Positions 9,497 through 20,144 of a stretch of 64,000 nt of DNA are shown piece by piece. Numbering within the stretch: position 1 is the stretch's first letter; each line of letters begins with the position of its first letter. The notes beneath the pieces were generated by a model. It worked only from the letters and a program-made list of their open reading frames with translations. It was not told the DNA's origin and did not search any database. This DNA is from Nonlabens ulvanivorans (GTDB taxonomy: Bacteria > Bacteroidota > Bacteroidia > Flavobacteriales > Flavobacteriaceae), in contig NZ_BBMK01000002.1 of NCBI RefSeq assembly GCF_000755285.1, forward strand, positions 62,001 to 126,000. The letters are read 5' to 3'. A program made the translations under genes and the position numbers.

Positions 9497-9574
9497 GAGG
9501 AAACTATTTCTGGGTTACTATTTTCTTGTTATTTAAAAGTAGCATTTGAATTCAACTTTAATTTTATAAAAATC

Positions 9575-11464
9575 CTATTCAATCGACTCTGTAAGTTCCA
9601 ACCATTCCATTTCTCTTTCTTCTAGGTCTGCTTTTACCTGATCTAATTTTATAGAATTAGCTGCTAGTTCTTCTGGTGTAAGAGAAGTGTCTAAAAAAGA
9701 CTCCTGAAGTTTCACACGTTGTTCTTCTAGTTTCTTAATGCTATTTTCTAGTCTAGAAATTTCTTTTTGTTGCTCTCTAGTAGGTCCTGAACTTGTGGTA
9801 GTGGCTGCTTTAACAACAGGCTTTTTTTCGATTACTTTTTCGCCTGGAGCGGCATTATCATCTTGTTCTAGAGCAAGATCTGTGTTTCCTACATAAGCAC
9901 GGAAATCGCTATAATTCCCAGGGAAGTCTGTGATTTTACCAGACTGGTTAAATACAAATAAGTGATCTACAATTTTATCCATAAAGTAACGGTCGTGACT
10001 TACAACCATTAAACAACCTGGGAAATCCATTAAGAAATTCTCAAGAATATTTAAGGTAGGAATATCCAGGTCGTTAGTAGGTTCATCGAGAATCAGGAAG
10101 TTGGGATTTTGAATTAAAACCGTACATAAATACAATCGCTTGCGCTCGCCACCACTTAATTTTTCTACAAAGTCGTGTTTCTTTTTACTGTCAAACATGA
10201 AGCGCTCCAGCAACTGACTGGCACTTATCATTTTTCCTTTATTTAAGGGGGGGATAAATTCACCGTATTCTTTAATAACATCAATGACCTTCTGACCAGG
10301 TTTGATGTCTATTCCACCTTGAGTGTAATATCCTATTTTAACGGTTTCACCTTTCACCACTTTTCCAGCATCTGGAAGTAGATTGCCGGTAATCATATTA
10401 AGGAAAGTAGATTTACCAGTTCCGTTTTTACCTATAATCCCAATACGTTCTCCTTTAATGAAATTGTATGAGAAGTTATCGATAAGTTTTTTGCCAGGGA
10501 ATGATTTAGATATTTTATGCAGCTCTACGACTTTGGTTCCTAGGCGTTCCATATTGATTTCAAGCTCCACTTGGTGGTCCTTACGACGGTTGTGTGCCGC
10601 TTCTTTAATCGTGTAAAAATCGTCTATACGAGATTTAGATTTGGTAGTACGTGCCTTAGGCTGGCGGCGCATCCATTGTAATTCCTTTTTATAAAGTTGC
10701 TGTGCTTTTTCTTGAGTGGTTTGCTCAATCTCTAGGCGTTCTTGTTTTTTCTCTACATAGTAGGAGTAATTTCCTTTATAAGTATAAAGTTTACCGTTAT
10801 CCAGTTCTATAATTTCATTACATACACGATCTAAGAAATAACGGTCGTGCGTTACCATAAGAATGGTATAATTTTCTTGTTTAAAATATTCTTCTAACCA
10901 CTCAATCATTTCTAGATCTAGATGGTTAGTAGGCTCATCCATTATTAATAACTGTGGATCTGATAGTAAGGCAATCGCCATTGCGATGCGTTTTTTCTGT
11001 CCACCACTTAGGTTTTCTACCTTTTGAGACAAATCGTCTAATTTAAGCTTAGAAAGAATTTGCTTATACTTAGTCTCAAAATCCCAAGCGTTTGAAGAAT
11101 CCATAGCATCAAATGCTGTCTGATACTTATCTGCATCATCCATATTAAGCAATGCTTTCTCATAGTTTGCTATGATTCTTATAACAGGAATATCAGAAGC
11201 AAGAATGATTTCTTCAATGGTAGAGTTAGGATTTAAATCAGGCTCTTGAAGTAAGAAAGCCATACGTAAATCGTTACGTCGATTTACACTTCCAGAATTC
11301 GGGACATCTTTTCCTATGATAATGTCTAGAAGAGATGTTTTTCCGTATCCATTTTTTGCCACGAAACCTATTTTCTGACCTTCATTAATACCTAATGAGA
11401 TATTTTCAAACAACACACGTTCTCCAAAGTTACGAGAGACGTTTTCTACAGATATATAGTTCAT
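9575..11464 (-). CDS. ABC-F family ATPase (Uup-like)
   Basis: This soluble protein of 629 residues has two ABC cassettes and no membrane segments. Cassette one has GYGKTSLLD, LSGGQKKRIAMA and LLIMDEPTNHLDLE. A charged linker follows, then cassette two has GKNGTGKSTFLN, LSGGERKRLYLC and FLILDEPTNDLD. A C-terminal coiled coil rich in Glu and Lys covers about residues 560-629, as in Uup. ABC-F proteins act on ribosomes. In cassette two a run of seven C in the coding strand (G at 10247-10253 on +) encodes EFIPPLNKG. I expect a single Pro there (EFIPLTKG-like), so the run appears to add one residue. Confidence 0.9.
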   Translation of the reverse strand: MNYISVENVSRNFGERVLFENISLGINEGQKIGFVAKNGYGKTSLLDIIIGKDVPNSGSVNRRNDLRMAFLLQEPDLNPNSTIEEIILASDIPVIRIIANYEKALLNMDDADKYQTAFDAMDSSNAWDFETKYKQILSKLKLDDLSQKVENLSGGQKKRIAMAIALLSDPQLLIMDEPTNHLDLEMIEWLEEYFKQENYTILMVTHDRYFLDRVCNEIIELDNGKLYTYKGNYSYYVEKKQERLEIEQTTQEKAQQLYKKELQWMRRQPKARTTKSKSRIDDFYTIKEAAHNRRKDHQVELEINMERLGTKVVELHKISKSFPGKKLIDNFSYNFIKGERIGIIGKNGTGKSTFLNMITGNLLPDAGKVVKGETVKIGYYTQGGIDIKPGQKVIDVIKEYGEFIPPLNKGKMISASQLLERFMFDSKKKHDFVEKLSGGERKRLYLCTVLIQNPNFLILDEPTNDLDIPTLNILENFLMDFPGCLMVVSHDRYFMDKIVDHLFVFNQSGKITDFPGNYSDFRAYVGNTDLALEQDDNAAPGEKVIEKKPVVKAATTTSSGPTREQQKEISRLENSIKKLEEQRVKLQESFLDTSLTPEELAANSIKLDQVKADLEEREMEWLELTESIE

Positions 11465-11720
11465 GAAACCTTATGTTTTAAGAGATTGCAATAATACGTG
11501 TTTTTTTAAGGGGGTTTGATATTTAAGATTACTGGTTTTCTAAGGGTTGTTTGATTAATTATGAGCAATTCTATTCAAAAATTAAGGAGTTGTTTTTACT
11601 TAAGTATGAAATAAAAGCGATTAAGAGATGTTGTTCATAGAACTGTGGTGATAATAGCATAGTGTTTATAGGCATTTTAAATAGATAACTTTATATTTAC
11701 AGCTTATTCCGAGAAGATTT
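11465..11720 (+). promoter_or_regulatory. Intergenic region upstream of the polysaccharide locus
   Basis: This is a 256-base AT-rich gap between the divergent ABC-F gene and wza. It must carry the promoter for the start of the polysaccharide operon. I find no exact TAnnTTTG; TATATTTA near 11691 is the nearest resemblance. A run of five G at 11510-11514 is the only G/C run of five in the window. I see no RNA gene or terminator here. Confidence 0.4.
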
Positions 11721-12518
11721 ATGCGTACCGTATTAGGTTTATTAATTGTTGTATTGGTTTTAATGGTGAGCTCTTGCGTTCCTACACGTGATATTACTTA
11801 TTTACAAGAGTCTCCAACTGTTAAAAATGACTCGCTTATTACCATTCAAAAAGTGCAACCACCTTATAGATTACAAATCAATGATGTTTTAAGTATTCAA
11901 ATAAAGGCACCTTATGATCCAGAGTTAGTTTCTATGTTTAATGTTAGTAATGCTAACACTGATACAAACTCTTCAGGAGGTTTGTATTTTTCTGGTTATA
12001 CTATAGATCAACATGGTGACATAAGAGTACCGCAGCTAGGTAAAATTAAAGCTTTAGGATTGACTTTAGAGGAACTTAGAGAGCTTATCGAGAAAAGGTT
12101 GCTTACAGAATACTTTAAAGAAAATGCTGATTTATTTGTGACCGTACGTCTCGGTGGATTGCGTTATGTTATGGCAGGTGAGGTAAACGGTGCTGGAGAG
12201 CAAACTATTTATAGAGATCAAGTCTCGATAATCGAGGCCATAGCAAATAGTGGAGGCGTTCCAATAACTGGTGATTTAACTAACGTTCGTATTGTAAGGC
12301 AATATCCAGATGGTGTAAAAGTGCATCATTTAGACTTGACACAATTAGATGTTATTTATTCGCCATACTATTATATCCAACCTAATGATATGATTATGGT
12401 GGATCCTTTGCCTCAGAAATCCTTAGGGACGGGAACTACTGGTTTAGCGTCTTTTACCACTATAATTTCAGTATTAACTACACTTGTGACTACAGTACTG
12501 TTCTTTACACGTTTATAA
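11721..12518 (+). CDS. wza: Polysaccharide export outer-membrane lipoprotein (Wza/OPX family)
   Basis: This outer-membrane polysaccharide export protein carries the Poly_export domain and SLBB-like repeats. The N-terminus MRTVLGLLIVVLVLMVSSC is a lipoprotein signal with Cys at residue 19. The Poly_export core is PPYRLQINDVLSIQIKAP to TIDQHGDIRVPQLGKIKALG, followed by SLBB (YVMAGEVNGAGEQTIYRDQV). The C-terminus is hydrophobic (TTIISVLTTLVTTVLFF), which may span the outer membrane. At 265 residues it is the short Bacteroidetes type. One base separates it from the kinase gene, so the two are co-expressed; it opens the large locus. Confidence 0.92.
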   Translation: MRTVLGLLIVVLVLMVSSCVPTRDITYLQESPTVKNDSLITIQKVQPPYRLQINDVLSIQIKAPYDPELVSMFNVSNANTDTNSSGGLYFSGYTIDQHGDIRVPQLGKIKALGLTLEELRELIEKRLLTEYFKENADLFVTVRLGGLRYVMAGEVNGAGEQTIYRDQVSIIEAIANSGGVPITGDLTNVRIVRQYPDGVKVHHLDLTQLDVIYSPYYYIQPNDMIMVDPLPQKSLGTGTTGLASFTTIISVLTTLVTTVLFFTRL

Positions 12519-12519
12519 A

Positions 12520-14999
12520 ATGGAAGAAGAAAAAGACATTAATTCCTTGTCAGGTATATTTGATATACGTCAGTTTTTAACTAATCTGATTAGTCTATGG
12601 TGGTTATTTATAATTTGCTTAGGAATAGGTTTTGGATATGCGTATTATAAAAACCAATTCATAAGAACGATTTACAGTGCTAATTCGCTAATAAGTATTA
12701 AGGATAATTCAAATCCTCTTTTTACTAATAATACCAGTCTTACCTTCAATTGGGGGGGTGGAACAACAGATAAGGTAACTACCGCCATAGTACAATTTAA
12801 GTCTCGTACACATGCAGAACAAGTAGTAGACGAGTTGCAGTATTACATCAATTATACTAAAGAAGGTGATTTCTACGATACTGATGCCTACAAACAAACG
12901 CCGTTTTTTATATATGCAGACACTATTAAAACGCAACTTTACAGCAAGAATATAAGAATTAAAGTTCTCGATCAGCAAAACTTTGAATTGACAGCAAATT
13001 TCCCTAGTGCTACCGCTGGCGGTTTTAACTATAATAAGAAAGTAGGTGAACGTGTCCAAGTTCCTCAAGGCGATTGGAAACAACGATTCAAATTTGGGGG
13101 GGATTCTATACAATTACCTTTTTTAAATGTGATAATAGATAAAAGAGGAAAAACCACGGCGACTGGAGAGTGGTTGTTTAATTTTGGTAATTATTGGGGG
13201 GGTACGGTTAATCAATATAAAGGAATAAGGATAGTACAAGAACCTTCAGGATCCTCTATTTTAAAATTGAGCTTATCTGGTGGTAACAAACAGCGATTGA
13301 TAGATTATATCAATACGAGCTCTGTCATACTAGAACGTGGAGAGTTGGAACGTAAAAATAAATTTGCAGTAAGTACAATTAAGTATATAGATAGTTCACT
13401 AGTAGCTCAAGAAAAAGCCTTGAAAAAATCAGAACAAGATCTTGAAGATTTTAAGGATAAATCTCAAATGCTAGATGCCATCACTCAAAACTCTGATTTT
13501 AATCAACGACTCTCTGAATTTGAAATTCAAAAACGTGGAATTCAGAATAAATTGAATTACTATGATAATTTAAAATCATATCTAAAGAATAAAACAGACT
13601 ATACTACTATTCAAGCACCATCTGTTGTAGGAATAGATGAAGGAAGTATCTCTGGTGCTGTAGGGCGATTAATAGCATTATCTGAAGAACGTAAGAAACG
13701 TGAATTTGCGATGAGAGCAGATGCTCCAGTTTTTCAACAAATAGATCGAGATATTAATGCGGTTAAGGACGTGATTTATGAAAATATAACCAGTTCTACA
13801 GATTTATTAAATAGAGAACTGAATCAAATCTATGGTCAAATAGGTAACCTAGAGTCTCAAATTAAAAAGTTACCTAAAGAGCAACAAGAGTTTTTAAAAA
13901 TGCAAAGAAAGTTTGACGTCAATCAAAACGCCTACAACCTCTTTATGGCCAAAAGAACCGAAGCAGAACTCGTGCGCGCTGCAAACGTGTCTGATGTTTA
14001 TGTAATCGATGAGGCAAAAGATACTGGTGGTGGTGGAACAAGTAGAGATTCAAATCTTAATTATCTCATGGCGCTTCTTATAGGGATTACCTTCCTCTCT
14101 CTTTAGCATTTATACTTACCATATTAGATAATTATATTCATACACCTAAAGATATTGAAAAATTATCTAAAATACCATTAATAGGTGTAGTAGGTAAAAT
14201 GGATCACCCAACAAATTTAATTGTAAAGGATAAACCCAAGTCTACTATTGCAGAGTCTTTTAGAGGTATACGATCCAGTTTGCATTTTATATACGATCAA
14301 GAATCACTGCACGGTTCTCGTACCATTATGGTGACTAGTAGTGTGAGTGGAGAAGGAAAAACCTTTACAAGTATTAATCTTGCAACAGTTTTTGCATTAA
14401 GCGGTAAACGTACCTTATTAGTTGGTATGGATTTAAGAAAGCCTAAAATCTTTGATGATTTTGGTATCGTGAATGATTTAGGAGTTTCTAATTATCTGGT
14501 GAACGATTGTTCCTTAAATGAAATTATAAGATCTGCTGGGATGGAAAATCTTGATATCGCCCTTTCTGGTCCAGTACCACCTAATCCTAGTGAACTTATT
14601 ATGTCTAAACGTGCTGCAGATATGATTGAGCAATTTAAAAAGGATTATGATTATATTATCTTAGATACACCACCATTAGGACTCGTGGCAGATGCTATGG
14701 AGATTGCCAAACATGCAGACGCTTCACTTTATATGGTCCGTCAAGGATATACTAAAAAACCTATGCTAGACGTAGTAAACGAGAAGTACAACCGTAAAGA
14801 GATTAAGAGCCTTAGTTTTGTATTTAACTATTTCAACGAACGCGGTAAATATGGTTATGGCTACGGCTATGGCTATGGTTATGGCTACGGTTATGGCGCT
14901 TACGGAAATGGATATCATGAAAATGATGAGAAATATGGGCTGCTGCATAGAATCAAGACCATACTTAAAAAAATCTTTATACCAGGAGTTAAATCCTAG
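12520..14999 (+). CDS. wzc: Polysaccharide co-polymerase/BY-kinase (Wzc family), frameshifted
   Basis: The Wzz-like co-polymerase domain is fused to a cytoplasmic tyrosine kinase that controls chain length and export through Wza. Membrane helices lie near residues 28-46 and 515-535, with a long periplasmic coiled region between. The kinase has Walker A SSVSGEGKTFTSINLA, Walker A' LLVGMDLRKPK and Walker B YDYIILDTPPLG. It ends in a Tyr-rich tail of repeated Tyr-Gly. The frame breaks at 14090-14091. One more C (TACCTT to TACCCTT) gives an uninterrupted 826-residue protein reading GITLPLSLAFILTILDNYIH. Three seven-G runs (12752, 13096, 13196) encode WGGG, FGGD and WGGT. Confidence 0.92.
14850..14897 (+). 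repeat. Tandem Tyr-Gly codon repeat in the Wzc tail
   Basis: There are eight consecutive TAY-GGN units (Tyr-Gly) with mixed codons. This is the C-terminal tyrosine cluster in which BY-kinases autophosphorylate. The regular six-base unit could change copy number in frame. Confidence 0.9.
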
Positions 15000-15029
15000 T
15001 AAAACACTAGAGCTGTAAAATGATGACGT

Positions 15030-15857
15030 ATGAATAAAGTGAATCTATTCTACTGGTCCTCAAAGTTATATGAGGATAAGTCGCAAGAGAATTATGGGGG
15101 GGATATATTATCCTGTCACATTGTGGAAAGGTTGAGTGGTGCACCAGTAGTGTTTTTTAATGCTTTGAAACAGCGCAAATCTATTTTTAAGAAAAAGTAC
15201 TTAATGGCTATAGGCAGTATCTTAGCTCATGCTCAAAATAAAGCACATATTTGGGGGGGTAGTGGTATTATCACTAGAGAAGACCAGATTGCTGGTGCTA
15301 CATTTTATGCGGTTAGAGGTCCGCTTTCGCGAAAGCGTATCCTTGAACTAGGGCATCATTGTCCAGCGGTATATGGCGATCCAGCCATTTTATGGTCATT
15401 GTACTATAACCCTGCGGTAAGCAAAAAATATAAAATAGGAATCATACCACATTATGTAGATTTTAAAGAAGCGCAGGCCGTTTATGATAATGATGATAGA
15501 GCTACAGTAATTGATTTACTGAATGATGATGTATTTTATGTAACAGACCGTATTGTAGAATGTGAGAAAATTATAAGTTCATCATTACATGGTGTCATAG
15601 TCGCTCATGCTTATGGAATTCCAGCTTTATGGGTGCCTTTTTCAAATAAGTTGAGCGGAGATAATGTAAAATTTGAAGATTATTTTAGATCAGTAGAAAT
15701 AGAACCTTATTCACTACAGCCAGTAGGTTATGATAAAACTTATGAAGAGCTGTGCAACATGCTTACGGCAGCTCCATTATTACCACAAGAAGAGGTTCTA
15801 AATGGATTAAGGACTAATTTGATAGCAGCATTTCCGCAGGAGTTTAAAGCTGTTTAA
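15030..15857 (+). CDS. Polysaccharide pyruvyl transferase family protein (first copy)
   Basis: This enzyme of about 275 residues belongs to the family that adds pyruvate ketals from phosphoenolpyruvate to sugars. The family features seen are an N-terminal NYGxD motif, the IWGxSG segment, AVRGPLSRK (here overlapping the palindrome repeat), YGDPAILW and the late SSLHGVIVAHAYGIP active-site segment. Two seven-G runs occur exactly in the first two motifs (15096-15102 and 15253-15259), giving NYGGD and IWGGSG. I expect NYGD and WGSG, so each seems to carry one extra Gly. Membrane segments are absent, as expected for a cytosolic enzyme. Confidence 0.85.
   Translation: MNKVNLFYWSSKLYEDKSQENYGGDILSCHIVERLSGAPVVFFNALKQRKSIFKKKYLMAIGSILAHAQNKAHIWGGSGIITREDQIAGATFYAVRGPLSRKRILELGHHCPAVYGDPAILWSLYYNPAVSKKYKIGIIPHYVDFKEAQAVYDNDDRATVIDLLNDDVFYVTDRIVECEKIISSSLHGVIVAHAYGIPALWVPFSNKLSGDNVKFEDYFRSVEIEPYSLQPVGYDKTYEELCNMLTAAPLLPQEEVLNGLRTNLIAAFPQEFKAV
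15323..15336. repeat. GCTTTCGCGAAAGC palindrome, exact copy 4
   Basis: Perfect 14-base palindrome within the first pyruvyl transferase gene, read as LSRKR. Confidence 0.95.
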
Positions 15858-15950
15858 AAGAAAAATAAAATTGAACTATAATACGGTTTAAAAAAAAGTA
15901 GATAAGAATGCTATTGATATATTCTTTAAAATAACCGCTGAGATGATTAC

Positions 15951-16661
15951 ATGGATATTATAATAATACCTTGCTATAATGAAGAAAATCGATTCAAACC
16001 TGCTCAGTGGTTAGAGTTTATTGAATCTAATCAATTTTTGAACTTTTGTTTTGTTAACGATGGAAGTGAGGATAATACCTTGTTAATTTTAAAAACTCAT
16101 TTTGACGATGTCAGAAATGTAAAGATATTGTCTTTTGAAGAGAACCTAGGTAAAGCTGAGGCGATTAGACAATCAATCTTATTAATGGGTGATAATTATG
16201 ATAATAGTGTATTTATAGACGCTGACCTAGAAATCCCACTTCAACAAATTACTAAATTATTAGAGTTTAAGAAGAATAATAAGGAAGCTTTAGTATGTAT
16301 TAGCAATAGAATAAATACTTATTCTATCACCAGTTTTAAGAGGTATCTAGGAAGTAAATTTATTAATAAGCTAGCAAACCTAATTTTGGCATTCCCCTTT
16401 GCGATAAATGATACACAATGCGGTTGTAAGTTAATTTCGCGCGATGTGATTTCCATTTTTAATGAACCCTTTATTTCCTCTTGGCTTTTCGATATCGAGC
16501 TTTTATTAAGACTTAAATATCAGTTCAGTATTAAACAAAAGCAAATAGGAATTGTGGATTTACTTAGTCTAAATGAAACTAATGATAAAGGGAATTTTCC
16601 AACTAGAGTCATGTTTAAATTACTTGGAGAGTTGTATACAATAAATAAAACTTACAATTAA
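15951..16661 (+). CDS. Family 2 glycosyltransferase, dolichol-phosphate-mannose-synthase-like
   Basis: This 236-residue GT-A enzyme has an N-terminal MDIIIIPCYNEENR, FVNDGSEDNT near residue 33 and the FIDADLEIPL metal-binding region near residue 87. It resembles polyprenyl-phosphate glycosyltransferases (DPM1/GtrB) but has no C-terminal membrane anchor. The next gene, overlapping by one base, encodes a polytopic membrane protein that could use its lipid-linked sugar. This pairing is like the GtrB/GtrII arrangement (inference). Confidence 0.85.
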   Translation: MDIIIIPCYNEENRFKPAQWLEFIESNQFLNFCFVNDGSEDNTLLILKTHFDDVRNVKILSFEENLGKAEAIRQSILLMGDNYDNSVFIDADLEIPLQQITKLLEFKKNNKEALVCISNRINTYSITSFKRYLGSKFINKLANLILAFPFAINDTQCGCKLISRDVISIFNEPFISSWLFDIELLLRLKYQFSIKQKQIGIVDLLSLNETNDKGNFPTRVMFKLLGELYTINKTYN

Positions 16662-18055
16662 TGAAGCACTTTGCACATTATTGTTTCTTGCTGGTTCTTA
16701 CAATTGTTTGTATTGGATGCTTCTTTTTTGTCTACCCATTTGTTACATTAAGTCTGGATGATTATTGTCGAGCTACGTGGGATGTAAATAATTATGTTTT
16801 TAATGTTAAGGAGTGGTATTTTCATCATAACGGCAGGTATACAAATGCTATATTAACAAGCCTGCCTATCTATGAAAAACCTATTATGCAGTTTTCTCTG
16901 ATAACCTTATTTGTTATTAATATAACGGCATTATTCTATTTTATAACATCATTGTTTCTTGTTGCTTTCAATCACATTGATTTTAAATTTGTTTTTTTAA
17001 CATCTATATTGATTTTAAGCAGTATTATCTCTTTTATGCCTGATATTCAATCCTATTTATATTGGATAGCAGGTGCTACTGTTTATTCATTTTCAGCCTC
17101 TCTAATTTTGTTTATTTCTGGATTACTGATTAGGGCAGTGAGTTTTAAAAAAACTTTAATTCTAGCCTTGTTAATTATTTTATTAATAGGCTCGAGTGAA
17201 TTATACATCATTGCAGTTTCTTTCGGCTTAATGGTAAAACAGATTGCCGTCTTTTTGAGTAGTAAAAAATTGAGTTATAAAGTTTTATTTCTTCAGCTTA
17301 TAGCTGTAATTTCATCATTAGCCGTTTATCTCTCTCCTGGTACCTCAAACAGGCACGGATTAATGAAAAGTGGAGGGAAATTTTTAGCCTCTATTTATCA
17401 TTCGGTTACTGAATCGTTAAGTTTTTCTTTTCAGATTTTATTTTCTCTAGAAGGATTTTTTTTAATTGCAATATTCATGGCATTAAGTCTTATACTTCAT
17501 AGGGAGAATCCATCAAGAAAAATAAGTCTATCAGGAATATTAGTTTTTAGCATCTCAGCCATAATCTTAATGACAGTAGTTTTTATTCTCTATTACGCAG
17601 CTGGGTTTTTTGTAGAGCGTGACGGTAGGGTTGGAAATGTTATAACTCTTATAGTCATCTTACTCTTATTTCTTAATATCTTTACCCAAATGAGGTATTT
17701 GATATGTAAAAATATAGTTGTTAATGCTATTCCTTTAACCTATTTGTATCTAACGTTAGCATTGGCATTTGTGGGTTGTATATATAACTCAACTAATTAT
17801 AGATTGATCTATACTGAAATATCCCAAAATAATTTCTTGGAGAGAGAGAAAAGTATTGAAAAAAGAGATTTATTGATTCGGCAAGCAGTTATAAATAATG
17901 ATGAGGTTTTAACGCTATCCTTACTTAAGGAATCTAAATTACTACCGGATAATAATTATTTAATTACTGAAGAGTTATGGTTAGAAGGATGCTTATTAGA
18001 GTATTATAATAAAGTCTATCAAGCTGATTTCAAACAAATAAAAATTACTAAGTAA
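16661..18055 (+). CDS. Polytopic membrane protein, DUF6056-like (possible membrane glycosyltransferase)
   Basis: This 464-residue protein has about ten membrane helices. An early luminal loop contains LSLDDYCRATWDVNNYVFN and WYFHHNGRYTNA, with the DD motif after the first helix typical of GT-C fold enzymes. I place it near DUF6056/GtrII-type proteins with moderate confidence. It begins at the last base of the upstream GT2 gene (TAATG), which supports a shared job. It would add a sugar from a lipid carrier at the outer face of the inner membrane. Confidence 0.6.
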   Translation: MKHFAHYCFLLVLTIVCIGCFFFVYPFVTLSLDDYCRATWDVNNYVFNVKEWYFHHNGRYTNAILTSLPIYEKPIMQFSLITLFVINITALFYFITSLFLVAFNHIDFKFVFLTSILILSSIISFMPDIQSYLYWIAGATVYSFSASLILFISGLLIRAVSFKKTLILALLIILLIGSSELYIIAVSFGLMVKQIAVFLSSKKLSYKVLFLQLIAVISSLAVYLSPGTSNRHGLMKSGGKFLASIYHSVTESLSFSFQILFSLEGFFLIAIFMALSLILHRENPSRKISLSGILVFSISAIILMTVVFILYYAAGFFVERDGRVGNVITLIVILLLFLNIFTQMRYLICKNIVVNAIPLTYLYLTLALAFVGCIYNSTNYRLIYTEISQNNFLEREKSIEKRDLLIRQAVINNDEVLTLSLLKESKLLPDNNYLITEELWLEGCLLEYYNKVYQADFKQIKITK

Positions 18056-18076
18056 AACTTATCATTTAAAGTTATA

Positions 18077-18928
18077 ATGTCTGTAGAATTAGAAACTAAA
18101 ATATACCAACGCGGTAATAAGCTTAACCTGATCTTGCTGGTTAAGGAAATGCTGATAGATTTATACCAGTCACGGTTTCTTGCAAAACAACTGGCAAAAA
18201 GAGATATTTCTTCTAGTTATAGACAGTCGTTTCTAGGAATTATATGGGCATTTATTACACCTATTACCACAGCACTTGTTTGGATTTTTATCAATAGTTC
18301 TGGTGCGGTTAGTCTAGAAGATACCGGTGTGCCTTATCCAGTCTTTGTTTTTACGGGAACACTTTTGTGGTCTGTGCTTACAGAATCTATAAATATGCCC
18401 ATCACGGCGACACGTGAAGCCAAAGGTCTACTCAGTAAAATTAACTTTCCTAAAGAAGCGCTTATCCTTTCTGGAGTTTATAAAATTTTATTCAATAGTA
18501 CATTTAAAATTTTGCTGCTTGTATTCTTCTTTATTTATTTTCAAATTCTACCTACGGTAGCCTTGCTATGGATGCCGCTTACTTTTTTGATTCTTATCGC
18601 CTTTGGCGTTATGGTAGGTCTATGGCTCACACCACTAGGTATGCTTTATAATGATGTGGCAAAAGTGATAGGTATGGCATTGCGTTTTATCATGTACATA
18701 ACTCCAGTAGTATATACCATACCTAAAGATGGATTAATGAAAACCTTAATGGAGCTCAATCCATTAACACCTATTTTATTGATTAATAGAAATATTATTC
18801 TAGGATTAGATATCAATTATTTAAATTACTTCTTTGTACTTACGGCTATCACGGTGCCCTTATTATTACTAGCCTTAGTCATTTATAGAGTAAGTATACC
18901 AGTCATAGTAGAACGTTTAAGCGCATAA
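18077..18928 (+). CDS. wzm: Polysaccharide ABC transporter permease (Wzm family)
   Basis: This permease of 283 residues and six helices exports lipid-linked polysaccharide. The conserved beginning includes KRDISSSYRQSFLGIIWAFI, which is typical of the ABC2/TagG family. It is followed two bases later by its ATPase, wzt. It belongs to the ABC-dependent export route, whereas wza, wzc and the wzy-like gene in this locus belong to the Wzx/Wzy route. Confidence 0.93.
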   Translation: MSVELETKIYQRGNKLNLILLVKEMLIDLYQSRFLAKQLAKRDISSSYRQSFLGIIWAFITPITTALVWIFINSSGAVSLEDTGVPYPVFVFTGTLLWSVLTESINMPITATREAKGLLSKINFPKEALILSGVYKILFNSTFKILLLVFFFIYFQILPTVALLWMPLTFLILIAFGVMVGLWLTPLGMLYNDVAKVIGMALRFIMYITPVVYTIPKDGLMKTLMELNPLTPILLINRNIILGLDINYLNYFFVLTAITVPLLLLALVIYRVSIPVIVERLSA

Positions 18929-18930
18929 TT

Positions 18931-20110
18931 ATGGAGAAAGAAGTACTGGTTAAAGTAGAAGGACTTTCTAAAAAATTCTGTAAGAGTCTTAAAAAGAGCT
19001 TGAAATACGGGATACATGACCTGGCGGCAAATTTAATGGGTAAACCTACTAGTGATGATTTGCGACCAGATGAATTCTGGGCTCTTAAGGATATCAACTT
19101 TGAATTACGTAGAGGAGAATGTCTAGGCCTTATAGGACATAATGGTGCAGGGAAATCTACCTTACTTAAAATCTTAAATGGATTGATCAATCCCGATCAT
19201 GGTAAAGTCACTATGCGTGGTAGAGTAGGAGCGCTTATAGAACTGGGCGCAGGTTTTAACCCTATACTTTCTGGTAGAGAGAATATTTACAATAACGGCG
19301 CTATTCTAGGATTCACTAAGCAAGAAATAGAGGATAAGGTAGAAGAGATTATAGACTTTGCCGAGATACGAGAGTTTATAGACATGCCAGTTCAAAATTA
19401 CAGTTCTGGGATGCGCGTGCGATTAGGATTTGCCGTTGCGGCACAAATGGAACCTGACGTATTAATCATCGATGAGGTGCTTGCGGTAGGTGATGTAGGG
19501 TTTGTGACCAAATGCTTCAAGCAAATTGATTACATCCTACCTAACACTGCCGTAATTTTTGTTTCACATAGTATGCCTATGGTTTCTAGAATATCCAGTC
19601 ATATTTTATTAATGGAAAAAGGATTAATTGAATATTATGGCACAGATGTATCATTAGGGATTAGCGAATACTATGGGAAATTCACAAATACTACTCAGAA
19701 TGTTTTACTGGATGATAGAGCTATTAGCGATTTAAAGTTAATTGTAAAAAATGGGAATAAAATATCGTGGAATGAAAATTTTGATTTTAAAATAACATTC
19801 GTAAACCAAAAGCTTGAATTTATTCCTACGTGTCTTTAAGTATATTTGATAAAGAAAATAGGCCAGTTGCATTGTAGGATATAAGTATAAAGAAATTAAA
19901 ATTAACAAAGGACTTATATCACTCTCTTTTTCTCATAAAAATTTACAGCTTTCTAGAGGTGTTTACACAATCAATATAATGCTAAATGAAAAATTCAATT
20001 ATAATATCTTATATCGGATAAATAATATTGAACAATTATTTATTGATAGTGAGACTGAATCCTTTCCTCCATTTCTATTAAATACAGAGCTGTTAGAAAT
20101 ACAAAATTAG
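18931..20110 (+). CDS. wzt: Polysaccharide ABC transporter ATPase with C-terminal glycan domain (Wzt), two frameshifts
   Basis: The ATPase domain has Walker A GHNGAGKSTLLK, signature YSSGMRVRLGFAVA and Walker B VLIIDEVLAVGD. After about residue 240 comes a Wzt-type beta-rich C-terminal domain that in known systems recognises the end of the exported chain. The frame is lost twice. One extra C near 19826 and one extra T near 19873 restore a continuous frame through KYKEIKINKGLISLSF to the stop at 20110, 393 residues. A methyltransferase gene follows directly, consistent with recognition of a modified chain terminus. Both breaks are single-base homopolymer contractions. Confidence 0.88.
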
Positions 20111-20144
20111 ATTTCAAAGAAATTGATAGTTAATAAAAATTATT

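Noticed and set aside
11510..11514. Run of five G upstream of wza as a member of the poly-G family
   Set aside because: Its length is 5 and it does not share the seven-base pattern; a single such run is expected by chance.
19840..20144. Gap between the shortened wzt frame and the methyltransferase as non-coding
   Set aside because: Restoring one C and one T extends wzt through this region to 20110, so it is coding and not a gap.
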